This document shows positions 46,039 through 55,077 of a stretch of 64,000 bases of DNA, in pieces. Positions within the stretch are counted from its first letter, which is position 1, and every line of letters starts with the position of its first letter. The notes beneath the pieces are model-generated. The model did no database searches. It was given only the letters and a program-made list of their open reading frames with translations, and was not told where the DNA came from. Origin of the DNA: Candidatus Litorirhabdus singularis (GTDB taxonomy: Bacteria; Pseudomonadota; Gammaproteobacteria; Pseudomonadales; Halieaceae); contig NZ_SHNN01000002.1 of assembly GCF_026262625.1 (NCBI RefSeq), forward strand, positions 124,001 through 188,000, given 5' to 3'. The translations under genes were made by a program, and so were the position numbers.

Positions 46039-48882
46039 TCAGCGCCACTCTGACAGTAGTTTTTCTGCGTCTGATTTGGCGGGAAAACTAACCGGGCTGG
46101 TAACCGATTCGCGCAAGAATGTCAGCGCTTCGTTACGCCGGCCCAGCAGGTCCAGAGTCACTGCCAGGTGGTACTTGATCTCCGGACTGTCGTTGTCGAG
46201 TATCATTGCCCTGCGCAGCAATTGCAGTGCCTCTTCCAGATTATCTTTCTTTACTTCAATCCAGGCCAGTGTATCGATGACCGTGGCATTATTGGGTGCC
46301 AAATCCCTCGCTCTGGCCGCGTAAATTGAGGCATTGTCATAATCCCCCTTGTCCCTAAACAGGTTGGCAGCATTATTTAGAATAACGACCGACTCCGGGT
46401 GCTTTTCAATGAGTTGCAGGTAATAGCGTTCAGCTTGCTCATAGTTGCCTAAAGCTCGGTAGGCGGCGGCAGTTGCCAGGGACACGCGGACATCGGATGG
46501 ATACTTACGCAGCCAGGCTTCTAGTTCAGGAATGATCAACGCATAGCGACCGGTGCGGCTGTAGACACTGTACAAGCCCATGATTGCCGGGACCGTATCA
46601 CCAAATTCAAGCGCCCGTCGATAAGCTGCCTCCGCATCGGCAAAATCCCTTAGTCGGTTGTATAAGTCACCGCTAAGAATAGCGGCGGCGGGTTTATCGG
46701 GCGCTATGGCCTCGATTTCCCTGATCAATTGCCGCGCGGTTTTGGTCTCACCGAGCGTAATTGCGATTCGGCTTAACTCCACTCGTGCCGGCAGATACTC
46801 GGCGTCCAGTGCGATGGCCCGATTCAGGCTGTACTGTGCTCCCGGTACATCATTGAATGACAGCTGCGCCTTAGCCTTGGTCAACAGCGCCTCGGGCGGA
46901 TACTTGGAATACTTTACGGCCGAGCTATAGTGCTTCAGTGCCTCTTCATTGAGCTGATCTTTGAGGTACAAACCGGCGAGTAGTTGGTGAATGTTAGTAG
47001 AGTCCGTTACGCGCCGCAGGAACGCGACACAGAGCCGAATAGCCTCGTCGCGGTTATCGCCGGCGTCCTGTAGTTTGACCAGTTTCTCAAGTGCCAGCTC
47101 AGAGCTTGCATTGTTATCCAACGCTTTGGTCAGCCAGTAAATAGCCTCTTCTGGTTGTTTGGTAAACGTATAGGTATCAGCAATCTCTATCAGCAGTGGT
47201 TGGCTGTCACCGTATTTTTCGCGAAACTGCAGCAGTCGATTAATAGCTTCATCGTGGCGACCGAGGCCCAGATCGATACGGCTAAGAAATACCGTCGTCA
47301 CCCGGTTGGACGGTGATTGCCGCAGCGAAGCCTCAAAAAGTTCGACTGCTTCTTCAATACGTCCGGCCAGCCCCAGGGACTCGGCATACACTTGCATAAA
47401 GAGTGAACTTTCAGGGTTGCGTTCCAGCAATGCCGCAGCCTTGGTAATGGCCGAATCGATCTGCCGTGATTGTTGGTAGCCTTCTATCAACAGCAGCTGA
47501 ATCTCTATGGAATCCGGGGCAAGGGTCTCGGCCTTAAGCAAGTAATCGATGGCGCTCAAATAGTTCTTCTGCGCGAGCTTAACGCGCGCCAGATTGACCA
47601 GATTATTGATCGACCCTGGAAACATTGTCTCAACCCGCTCGAAGGCGCGGTAGGCCTGCTGAAACTCGCCGAGTCCCAGGTAGGCTGAGCCAAGTAGTGC
47701 CAGAACCTCCGTATTATTGGGTGACAGTCTATTAGCTTTGAGTGCGGCATTGCGGGCCGCGAGTGGGGCACCGCTTTGCAGTTCGATAATGGCCAACAGG
47801 CGCAAGGCGCGCACATCATCACTGACAATCTGCCCGTAGCGGTTGACATAATCTCTGGCCAAATCCTGGTTGCCAAGCTGGTTGTTGGTTACGGCTGCGA
47901 GAAAGTAGTAGTCAGGGTTGGCGTCCATGACTCCCGAGTCGAGCGCTTGCAGGGTTTTGGCAATCTCATCCATAGCCTCGCTGCTGGCCGCGGTATCTCC
48001 CCGCGCGCTAACGATTATCGCCTTGAGATATTTCGAGCGAGGCTCCAGTGGGTATTTTTCCAGAATGTGATCGACATCAGCCTCGGCGTCAGCATAGCGT
48101 CCAATATCAATATAAAATGAGGCGCGCGCCAGTCGGGCGGCATCGTTGTCCGGGGCTAGCACAATGGCTTTAGTCACAGCCAGCAAGGCCTGTTCATTAT
48201 CATCGCGGATGCTGTGCAACTTGGCCCTGGTGACCCACACGGCGTCGAGACTTGAATCCAGTGCCAACAGCTCGTCAGCATAGCCGCTGGCTGCCGGGAA
48301 TTGCCTACGTAACATCGCTAGCTGCAACCGTGCTTGCAGTGCGTTGATACTGGTGGGGTTTTTCTGCAGCGCATACTCAATGCTGAGACCAGCATCTGTC
48401 AGCCTATCCAGCCCTATATAGGCTTGTCCCCTGATCACGGCCAGCTCCGACTCCAGCTGCGCGGGCCTGCGGGAGGGGCGGGTAATCTCCAGAGTGTCCT
48501 CAAAGCGACGCATCATATTGTAGCCGCGAGCCAGTAGAGGTGACAGGCGGTCAAGGTCGGCGCCGGCTCGGCGGGCGTAGTTGAGCTCTGATTCTGCTAA
48601 CAGCGGTTGACGTTGCTCCAGATAGACTTCTGCCATTAGTACGCGCGAGGGCAGGTGTGCGGGTTGCTGCTGGAGCATATTCTTCAGATGTATGATGGTT
48701 GCCGAGTAGTCGCGCTCGTTAAAACTCACCAATGCCTGCTCGTAGTCACCGTAATCGATACTGCCCTGTGTATTGGCCAGTGCTGGAGAGGCAGCTAGTG
48801 CTGTTGCCAGGCAGCAGAGCGTGGCTAAATAGGCGAGCTTTTGTTGAAGTTTAATGAGCATCTGCGGAACTGGATCTAACAT
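46039..48882 (-). CDS. prsT: PrsT-type TPR-repeat protein of the PEP-CTERM system
   Basis: 947 aa, exported, almost entirely TPR repeats. The signal peptide hydrophobic core LAYLATLCCLATALAASP ends in ALANTQ (signal peptidase I type). Repeats run from about residue 45 to 940, and the tail FPAKSDAEKLLSEW is typical of the PEP-CTERM-system TPR family (PrsT, TIGR02917-like, about 900 aa). ATG 48882 has GGGGA five bases upstream; ATG 48861 has no ribosome site. It follows the PEP-CTERM protein gene, separated by a terminator, so it has its own promoter. Unlike the 10.4-kb paralogue it has no lipobox. Confidence 0.88.
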   Translation of the reverse strand: MLDPVPQMLIKLQQKLAYLATLCCLATALAASPALANTQGSIDYGDYEQALVSFNERDYSATIIHLKNMLQQQPAHLPSRVLMAEVYLEQRQPLLAESELNYARRAGADLDRLSPLLARGYNMMRRFEDTLEITRPSRRPAQLESELAVIRGQAYIGLDRLTDAGLSIEYALQKNPTSINALQARLQLAMLRRQFPAASGYADELLALDSSLDAVWVTRAKLHSIRDDNEQALLAVTKAIVLAPDNDAARLARASFYIDIGRYADAEADVDHILEKYPLEPRSKYLKAIIVSARGDTAASSEAMDEIAKTLQALDSGVMDANPDYYFLAAVTNNQLGNQDLARDYVNRYGQIVSDDVRALRLLAIIELQSGAPLAARNAALKANRLSPNNTEVLALLGSAYLGLGEFQQAYRAFERVETMFPGSINNLVNLARVKLAQKNYLSAIDYLLKAETLAPDSIEIQLLLIEGYQQSRQIDSAITKAAALLERNPESSLFMQVYAESLGLAGRIEEAVELFEASLRQSPSNRVTTVFLSRIDLGLGRHDEAINRLLQFREKYGDSQPLLIEIADTYTFTKQPEEAIYWLTKALDNNASSELALEKLVKLQDAGDNRDEAIRLCVAFLRRVTDSTNIHQLLAGLYLKDQLNEEALKHYSSAVKYSKYPPEALLTKAKAQLSFNDVPGAQYSLNRAIALDAEYLPARVELSRIAITLGETKTARQLIREIEAIAPDKPAAAILSGDLYNRLRDFADAEAAYRRALEFGDTVPAIMGLYSVYSRTGRYALIIPELEAWLRKYPSDVRVSLATAAAYRALGNYEQAERYYLQLIEKHPESVVILNNAANLFRDKGDYDNASIYAARARDLAPNNATVIDTLAWIEVKKDNLEEALQLLRRAMILDNDSPEIKYHLAVTLDLLGRRNEALTFLRESVTSPVSFPAKSDAEKLLSEWR

Positions 48883-49000
48883 GGCGGTCCCCTGGCAATT
48901 GGAGGCGATATCAAGCGTCGTGATGGGTCATTCCAGCCGCAACTGATATGAGCCAATGGCGATTGCTATTGCTGCCGGCTATTAAATCAGACACCACGAA

Positions 49001-49026
49001 AAAGGGCGAACCGAAGTTCGCCCTTT
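49001..49026 (-). terminator. Rho-independent terminator of the PEP-CTERM gene
   Basis: An 11-bp perfect stem (AAAGGGCGAAC with GTTCGCCCTTT) around a four-base loop. On the minus strand it is followed by a run of five T (48999-49003), starting 23 bases after the PEP-CTERM stop. The + strand also has four T after the stem, so it could work in both directions. Confidence 0.85.
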
Positions 49027-49048
49027 TATCTGTAAGCTCAGGTATTTT

Positions 49049-49978
49049 CTAGGGGGTGAGACTTGAGTCACACCCTTGCTTGCGCTTGCGACGCCGCCCC
49101 ACGCCGGCCAGCAACAGCGCCGCAGAGAAAAGTGCGAGCGTGCCTGGTTCGGAAACAGGTGTTCCGGGTGGCCCGCCGCAGTCAATGCAGGTGTTGTCCA
49201 GTTTACGCAGCTCAGGCGACGCGTGAGCGCCCAGTTCCTGCACGGCACCAACCAGGTCCTTGGTGAATTTGAATTCGTAGCCAACGTAGTTTAGCCAGGT
49301 ACCGTTGCCTTCGTATGCTGAGCTGGCTAGCTCTTTGTCAAAGCTGGCGCCTATTTGACCAATGTTATAGGCCAAAGAAGATTCAATGCCCATGATCGCT
49401 GCGGTAAGCAGCCCGCCGCTAGAATCTGCGACCACGCGTGGTTCGTGGTTGTCTCCAGACTCATTATCCTTACCCTCAAAATCCGAGCCGTCAACCCCAG
49501 CGGAATCCCAGCCAGACCCGCTGTTGCAGGTGCTGTCACTGCATTCACTGATCAGGTCGACTACTAGAGATATGGAGTCAGTGCCATTGATATGGCCGAT
49601 AACCATAGGAATGTACTTATCGTCTCCTGGATCATCATCAGGATGGGCATGGCCTAGTGAGTCACTGTCTTCAATTTTCTTGAAAGGGCGCTCTTTGTCG
49701 TATCCCTCAGCATCTGCGCCCTTGTCATAACCCGCGGTGTAGACGAGGTTGACGAATTCTTCTGAAAGCTTGACGTAGATATAATCATAGTCGGCGTCGG
49801 AGCCGTAGGAAATACTGCCTTGGCCCGGAGCGCCACTGTCAAAGTTGAAAACGACGTTGACGGTGGAGTCATAGGTTTCAGTGCCGCAGCCAAGGCAGCC
49901 GTCGACCACAAAATCACCAGCCTGGGCGGCAGCAGTGCCGAACAAAATCGATATCAGCGCGAATAGTCGCAATTTCAC
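49049..49978 (-). CDS. PEP-CTERM sorting-domain secreted protein
   Basis: 309 aa. Signal peptide MKLRLFALISILFGTAAAQA, then an acidic Asp/Gly/Ser-rich body with four Cys pairs (CLGCGTE, CSDSTC, CIDCGG). The C-terminal sorting signal is SEPGTLALFSAALLLAG followed by the basic run RRRKRK. It is therefore a candidate substrate of the exosortase at 7.2 kb, released or anchored at the surface after cleavage near the SEP motif. Unusually, nine more residues (QGCDSSLTP, with a Cys) follow the basic cluster. GTG 49978 with AAGGAG seven bases upstream is the start. The body family is unrecognised; metal binding is plausible from its acidity. Confidence 0.9.
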   Translation of the reverse strand: MKLRLFALISILFGTAAAQAGDFVVDGCLGCGTETYDSTVNVVFNFDSGAPGQGSISYGSDADYDYIYVKLSEEFVNLVYTAGYDKGADAEGYDKERPFKKIEDSDSLGHAHPDDDPGDDKYIPMVIGHINGTDSISLVVDLISECSDSTCNSGSGWDSAGVDGSDFEGKDNESGDNHEPRVVADSSGGLLTAAIMGIESSLAYNIGQIGASFDKELASSAYEGNGTWLNYVGYEFKFTKDLVGAVQELGAHASPELRKLDNTCIDCGGPPGTPVSEPGTLALFSAALLLAGVGRRRKRKQGCDSSLTP

Positions 49979-49993
49979 CGTAGTACTCCTTGG

Positions 49994-50008
49994 GGGAACT
50001 TGGTTCCC
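49994..50008 (-). promoter_or_regulatory. Leader hairpin of the PEP-CTERM gene
   Basis: GGGAAC (49994-49999) and GTTCCC (50003-50008) form a 6-bp stem with a three-base loop in the short 5' leader, just upstream of the AAGGAG ribosome site. It may stabilise the transcript or tune translation. Confidence 0.5.
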
Positions 50009-50021
50009 TGAGGCTAAGGAA

Positions 50022-50040
50022 AAGCAAGTTTCAGGCCAAA
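50022..50040 (-). promoter_or_regulatory. Sigma-54 type promoter of the PEP-CTERM gene
   Basis: On the minus strand the sequence TTGGCCTGAAACTTGCTTT has the invariant GG, exactly ten bases, then GC (GG at 50037-50036, GC at 50025-50024), close to TGGCAC-N5-TTGCW. The expected transcript start is about 34 bases before the GTG start. PEP-CTERM genes in other bacteria are known to be RpoN/PrsR controlled, which supports the call. The rest of the gap up to 50325 is AT-rich near the promoter and otherwise shows no gene. Confidence 0.65.
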
Positions 50041-50325
50041 AATATAAAGTCTCTTAAAAACAATAGCTTAGCGTTTTTCGTTCTTGCCTATTTAGGGTCA
50101 TTGTAAAATTTGCTGACACAAGATGCCCACCCCGTGGGCGGCAGTCACATGGCGTCAAGGCACCCTCTACTATCTGTATTTTAGCTGCTGTCGGCGATGA
50201 CGACCATTTAAACAGCGCTTTATGGCCGCCGTTTACGCCAAACTGTGACCCAGTTCCGTCGCGATGGCTCTTTTTCGACTGCAGCGCCTCTCAATAGTAC
50301 CGATCCTGCGGCCATAGCCGCTGAT

Positions 50326-51558
50326 TTATTCAACCGTGAAGCTTACACCGGCATTTTGCTGCAGACGCTCAATCAGTCGCGTGCCCATGGCGGAGGCCGG
50401 GGTCCAGAAACCGCCACTCACGGTAAGGTTGTCTCGAGCCAGGCATACTGCGCACTCAGCGAGCATTTTTGAGGTTGAGCCATAGCCCGGGTCCATGTCA
50501 CCGCTGACTTTGACGCGGATATCTTTTTCCATATCATCGGGGTGGTTTGCGTGCAGCAGGATATTGTAATAACCCTGTTCACGGGTCTCCTGATCAGGTC
50601 CTTCACCGGGTTTGGGCATAAATCGCGAGGCGAGACCACGTAGGGGGCCAATTGATAGTGCATTCGTGCCTGCGGTCATCGCCAGCGCGGTAATTTTACT
50701 CTGTAACGCTCCTTTGCCTTCAGCCAGCACTGCCTCGTCGTAATTGAAGTCTTCGCCCCAGGCGAAGTCGAGCAGTGCGTTAGAGCGGCGCACCACCCGC
50801 GTATTGATACCTGCCATCATGAAAGGGAGCGTCCAACTGGCGAAATCCTCGTCATAGATGGCGCCGGTCTGATCATTGACATCGCTGCCGGTGGGGGCAC
50901 CTTGCGGGTTCAGTGCATAGGGGTCAGCCATCACATCGGCCAGGCCAGGGTCCTGCTTAACTTCCTCCATCATGTTGAGCATGCTGGCCAGCGTGCCTCC
51001 GCTGAGACCACCTCCAAAACCTGTCACCCGGTACTTGACCCGGCGGGCGGCGACGCCATGCGCTTCTTGCATCGTGTTTTGCGCAAATAGTACTCCCAGA
51101 TCAGAAGGGATACTGTCAAAGCCGCAGGTGTGTACGATTCTGGCGCCACTGGCTGCTGCGGCGGCCTGATGGGCGTCAATCATGCGGCGCATCCACTGTA
51201 CTTCGCCAGTGAGGTCGCAGTAATGGGTGCCATTGTGGGCGCAGGCTTCCACCACACTGGAACCATACAACGCATAAGGCCCCACCGTGGTGCAAATGAC
51301 CCGGGTTTGACTGGCTAGCCCGGCCATAGCGCTGGCGTCACTGGTATCGGCCACCAGAATGGGAATAGGTGCAGCGGGCTCATAGCCCTGTAATTGCAAT
51401 CGAATCGATTCCAGCTTGGCTTCATTACGTCCCGCCATAGCCCAGCGCAGGTCGCCGCCGATGCCGTATTGGGCCAACAGATACTCTGCGACCAGGCGGC
51501 CGGTGAAACCGCTGGCGCCCAGCAAAATGATGTCGTACTCACGCTCTTGAACTGGCAT
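50326..51558 (-). CDS. Saccharopine dehydrogenase-like / trans-acting enoyl-reductase family protein
   Basis: 410 aa. The Rossmann N-terminus IILLGASGFTGRLVAEYLL and AMAGRNEAKLESIR, then TVGPYALYGSSVVEACA and HYCDLTGEVQWMR, match the saccharopine dehydrogenase-like NAD(P) family. This includes the trans-acting enoyl reductases of mycobacteria and human SCCPDH-like proteins. True lysine metabolism is unlikely, since no partner genes are present. The frame opens at 51663, but ATG 51558 with GAGGA six bases upstream gives the normal N-terminus. Confidence 0.88.
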   Translation of the reverse strand: MPVQEREYDIILLGASGFTGRLVAEYLLAQYGIGGDLRWAMAGRNEAKLESIRLQLQGYEPAAPIPILVADTSDASAMAGLASQTRVICTTVGPYALYGSSVVEACAHNGTHYCDLTGEVQWMRRMIDAHQAAAAASGARIVHTCGFDSIPSDLGVLFAQNTMQEAHGVAARRVKYRVTGFGGGLSGGTLASMLNMMEEVKQDPGLADVMADPYALNPQGAPTGSDVNDQTGAIYDEDFASWTLPFMMAGINTRVVRRSNALLDFAWGEDFNYDEAVLAEGKGALQSKITALAMTAGTNALSIGPLRGLASRFMPKPGEGPDQETREQGYYNILLHANHPDDMEKDIRVKVSGDMDPGYGSTSKMLAECAVCLARDNLTVSGGFWTPASAMGTRLIERLQQNAGVSFTVE

Positions 51559-51925
51559 GCTTGATCCTCTTGGACAATGAATAGTGCGTCTTGGCTGACT
51601 GGTAAGCGCGTTCGATGAAGATGACGCCCAGTGCCTGTAGTAGTGCGCCGGCAGTTGCGACATTAAACAGCTTAAATGCGGTTACGGCCAGCCCAGGCAC
51701 GAATTAGCGTGCTGTTACACCGAAGCCTCGGCAGTTACATTATCTGCGACGCACTCATTAACGGCATTGTATTGTTTTCGATCGGGTTGCCAGAGTAAAC
51801 TCTGCGCCTTGCAGGGACAATTGTAACATCTTCAAGCGCAACATCTTCAGGGGATCTTTGGTGGTAAACGGCCAGACTGGCGCAAACAGAGCGCTGGGTA
51901 TCAAATATGGAACTGGCTGCGGGGT
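51559..51925. promoter_or_regulatory. 367-bp divergent spacer
   Basis: Lies between the divergent reductase and peptide-transporter genes. No convincing small gene is seen. Two copies of AACATCTTCA (51825-51834 and 51840-51849), 15 bases apart on the same face of the helix, precede the transporter start and could be an activator or repressor site. No clear -35/-10 pair was identified. Confidence 0.35.
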
Positions 51926-54097
51926 TTGCGGTTGAAGCTTCGGGTAATGATACTGTTGCTACTACTGTCTGTTGCAGGAGGTTGCGGAGAAGGGGCCTGG
52001 AATAATCCCTATCCGTTGCCGGATCCAGACAAAAGCACCTATTTCTCGTTGATGTCCTCGGTACCGCCCAAGCACCTCGACCCGGCAATTTCCTACGCCT
52101 CAGATGAAAGCCTGTTTATTTCGCAAATATATGACAGCCCGCTGGGCTACCACTTTCTTAAGCGACCTTATGAGCTGATCCCGGTTGCCATGCGGAGTTT
52201 GCCAGAGACAGAATTTCTTGATGCTAACCGGGAACCCGTGTCCGTAACCGGTGAACCGATAGCTTATACCCGCTACATACTCACCTTGCGCGATGACCTG
52301 CATTACCAGCCACACCCCTCGTTTGCGACTGATGCCGACGGTGCGCCACTCTACTTGTTTAAAACTGCTGCAGAGTCCAAAGCTTATCGCGGGGTGCCGG
52401 ATTTTCCCGAGAGCGGGTCACGCCCGGTTAATCCGCAAGACTTTATGTATGGCATCAAGCGCATGGCCGACCCGCGCAACAAGTCACCGATGCTGAGTTT
52501 GATGGGGCAGTACATTGTGGGTATGCCAGAGTTTTCGGAATCGGTTAAAGAGTTGCCGCGTGGTGAGTGGAGTAACCTGCACGATTATCCTATGGCGGGG
52601 CTGGAACAGCTCGACGAGCGACGTTACAGCATCACTATCAATGGACTCTATCCGCAGTTTGTCTATTGGCTGGCGATGCACTTTTTTGCACCTGTGCCCT
52701 GGGAGGCTGATCGGTTTTATCACAACCCCGGCTTTATCGATAAGAACCTGACCCTGGACTGGTGGCCGGTGGGCAGCGGCGCCTACATGATGGTCAAGAA
52801 CGACCCTAACAGTGAAATTGTGCTGGAACGTAACCCTAACTATCGCGCTGACTTTTACCCGACCGAGGGCGAGGCCGGTGATCGCGAGGCGGGATGGCTT
52901 GATGATGCGGGAAAGCAAGTGCCGTTCATTGATCGCGCCCATTTTCGTCTGGAAAAAGAAATGCTGTCGCTGTGGACCAAGTTCCTGCAGGGCTATTACG
53001 ATCGGTCCGGAGAGGTGCATTCCAACACCTCGGGCTTTTTCGACCAGGCTTTTGTAGTGGGCCCCGATGGTCTCGAATTATCCGCCGAACTTGAAAACCA
53101 CAACCTTACCGTGTCGCCAGACGTGAAGCCCGGCATGTACTACTGGGGTTTTAATATGCGCGACCCGCTGGTGGGTGGCTATACGGAAGAAAAACGTAAG
53201 CTGCGGCTGGCGTTGGCGCTGGCCTATGATACTGAGGAATATCTGAATATATTTTATAAGGGTAATGCGGTTGCCGCGCAGAGCATTATCCCGCCGGGTA
53301 TACCGGGTTTTATTGAGGGCGAGACGGGTATAGACCCACATATATACGATTGGGTTGATGGCAAGCCACAACGTAAGACGATCGAATACGCGCGCCAGCT
53401 GTTAGCTGAAGCCGGTTACCCAGGTGGACGTCATGCCACCACTGGTGAACCGCTACGTATCTATATTGATGTACAAAGTCATGCGGTGGGTAACGCCTCC
53501 ATGGATTGGACCCGGCGGCAGTTTGAGCGTATCGGCGTGCAAGTAGAGTTTCGACCTGCAGACTGGAACCGCACGCGTCAGAAATATATGACTGGGAATA
53601 CGCAGATATTTTCCCACGGCTGGCTGGCAGATTATCCAGACCCTGAAAATTTCCTGTTTCTGGCCTATGGGCCCGAGAGTCCATTGGTGTGTAACTGTGA
53701 TGGCGCGAATAATTTCAATTACGGCAATGACGAATTTGACGCGCTGTTCCAGCGCATGCGGGCCATGGAAGCCGGCCCTGAGCGCAGCGTTATCGTCGCT
53801 GAGATGGTGTCTATGTTGCGGCGCGATGTGATCTGGATGTACGCCTTTCATCCGCTGGAGTATTACCTGAACAATGAATGGGTGCACAACACTAAACGCC
53901 ACGGCATTACGAAGCGCACGCTGAAATACCTGCGCATTGATGATGAACTGCGCCTCAGCCGACAGGCACAGTGGAATCAACCGGTGGTGTGGCCTCTCTG
54001 GATTGTGCTGGGGCTGCTAGTTGCGGTCATGATACCTGCCGTCACGGCGTATCGACGGCGGCAACGCAAGACCATTCGAGCGGGGCAGGGTAGCTAG
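51926..54097 (+). CDS. Peptide ABC transporter substrate-binding lipoprotein with C-terminal membrane helix
   Basis: 723 aa, SBP_bac_5 family, delivering peptides to the permeases encoded next. The N-terminus MILLLLLSVAGGCGEG carries a lipobox (AGGC). The body shows ISYASDESLFISQIYDSPLG, NPQDFMYGIKRMADP, YYWGFNMRDPLVGG and the hinge pattern HGWLADYPDPENFLFLAYG of the OppA/YejA group. The last 40 residues form a membrane helix (WPLWIVLGLLVAVMIPAV) and a basic tail. TTG 51926 and TTG 51932 are possible starts; ATG 51947 would still leave a lipobox. It precedes the permease by two bases. Confidence 0.88.
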   Translation: MRLKLRVMILLLLLSVAGGCGEGAWNNPYPLPDPDKSTYFSLMSSVPPKHLDPAISYASDESLFISQIYDSPLGYHFLKRPYELIPVAMRSLPETEFLDANREPVSVTGEPIAYTRYILTLRDDLHYQPHPSFATDADGAPLYLFKTAAESKAYRGVPDFPESGSRPVNPQDFMYGIKRMADPRNKSPMLSLMGQYIVGMPEFSESVKELPRGEWSNLHDYPMAGLEQLDERRYSITINGLYPQFVYWLAMHFFAPVPWEADRFYHNPGFIDKNLTLDWWPVGSGAYMMVKNDPNSEIVLERNPNYRADFYPTEGEAGDREAGWLDDAGKQVPFIDRAHFRLEKEMLSLWTKFLQGYYDRSGEVHSNTSGFFDQAFVVGPDGLELSAELENHNLTVSPDVKPGMYYWGFNMRDPLVGGYTEEKRKLRLALALAYDTEEYLNIFYKGNAVAAQSIIPPGIPGFIEGETGIDPHIYDWVDGKPQRKTIEYARQLLAEAGYPGGRHATTGEPLRIYIDVQSHAVGNASMDWTRRQFERIGVQVEFRPADWNRTRQKYMTGNTQIFSHGWLADYPDPENFLFLAYGPESPLVCNCDGANNFNYGNDEFDALFQRMRAMEAGPERSVIVAEMVSMLRRDVIWMYAFHPLEYYLNNEWVHNTKRHGITKRTLKYLRIDDELRLSRQAQWNQPVVWPLWIVLGLLVAVMIPAVTAYRRRQRKTIRAGQGS

Positions 54098-54099
54098 CC

Positions 54100-55077
54100 A
54101 TGTTTGCCTATATCGTACGACGTATCCTCTACGCCATTCCCATACTCATAGGCATTAACCTGCTGACGTTTTCGCTGTTTTTCGTGGTTAACAGCCCGGA
54201 CGATATTGCGCGTTCACAGTTGGGAGATAAGTATGTGACGCCGGCGGCTATTCAGAACTGGAAGGAGCAGCACGGCTACGATAAACCCTCGTTTTACAAT
54301 GCTGACGCCGGTGGTGTGTCGAGTGTTACCGAGACCATTTTCTTCACCAAATCGGTGCGGCTATTTACCTTTGATTTCGGCCGTTCCGAAAGTGGTCGTG
54401 ATATTACCGGTGATGTGTCTCAGCGTATGTGGCCCAGCCTGGCGCTGGCGCTTCCCAGTTTCGTATTGGGCATCTGGGTGAATATCTGCGTGGCATTGTT
54501 GGTCGTTATGTTCCATGCCACCAAGCTTGATCGCTGGGCAGTCGCGCTGTTTGTGGTGCTGATGTCGATTTCGTATCTGTTTTACATTATTGGCGGGCAG
54601 TATCTGGTGGCTAAAACCTGGCGACTGGTGCCTATTTCCGGTTTTAACGCTGATGCGCAGGCCTGGAAATTTCTCATTCTGCCGGTGATCATCGGGGTGG
54701 TTGCCGGCATTGGGTCCGGCGCGCGCTGGTATCGCACTTTGTTTCTGGAGGAGGCGAATCAGGACTATGTGCGCACCGCACGGGCCAAGGGCCTGAGCGA
54801 GGTGGCCATTTTGTTCAAACATATTCTACCCAATGCCCTGATTCCCATATTGACTGGTGTGGTGGTGGTGATCCCCAGTCTGTTCATGGGCAGCCTGTTG
54901 ATGGAGTCCTTTTTCGCGATACCCGGTCTGGGCAGTTATATGCTGGATGCCATTCGCGCGCAGGATTTCGCCATAGTGCGAGCGATGGTTTTCATTGGTT
55001 CGATTCTGTATATCGTCGGCCTGATACTGACTGATATTTCTTATACGTTGGCCGACCCAAGGGTGCGGCTGGACTGA
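54100..55077 (+). CDS. Peptide ABC transporter permease (OppB/YejB type)
   Basis: 325 aa with six helices. The start MFAYIVRRILYAIPILIGI is the family N-terminus. The EAA loop reads TARAKGLSEVAILFKHILPNAL, coupling the permease to the ATPase. It overlaps the next gene by one base (TGATG). The stretch VGRSESGRDITGDVS in the first periplasmic part is longer than in OppB, as in YejB. Confidence 0.93.
   Translation: MFAYIVRRILYAIPILIGINLLTFSLFFVVNSPDDIARSQLGDKYVTPAAIQNWKEQHGYDKPSFYNADAGGVSSVTETIFFTKSVRLFTFDFGRSESGRDITGDVSQRMWPSLALALPSFVLGIWVNICVALLVVMFHATKLDRWAVALFVVLMSISYLFYIIGGQYLVAKTWRLVPISGFNADAQAWKFLILPVIIGVVAGIGSGARWYRTLFLEEANQDYVRTARAKGLSEVAILFKHILPNALIPILTGVVVVIPSLFMGSLLMESFFAIPGLGSYMLDAIRAQDFAIVRAMVFIGSILYIVGLILTDISYTLADPRVRLD

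Noticed and set aside
50245-50472. 75-aa + strand frame in front of the reductase gene end
   Set aside because: Two thirds of it overlap the convergent reductase gene and it has no recognisable feature.
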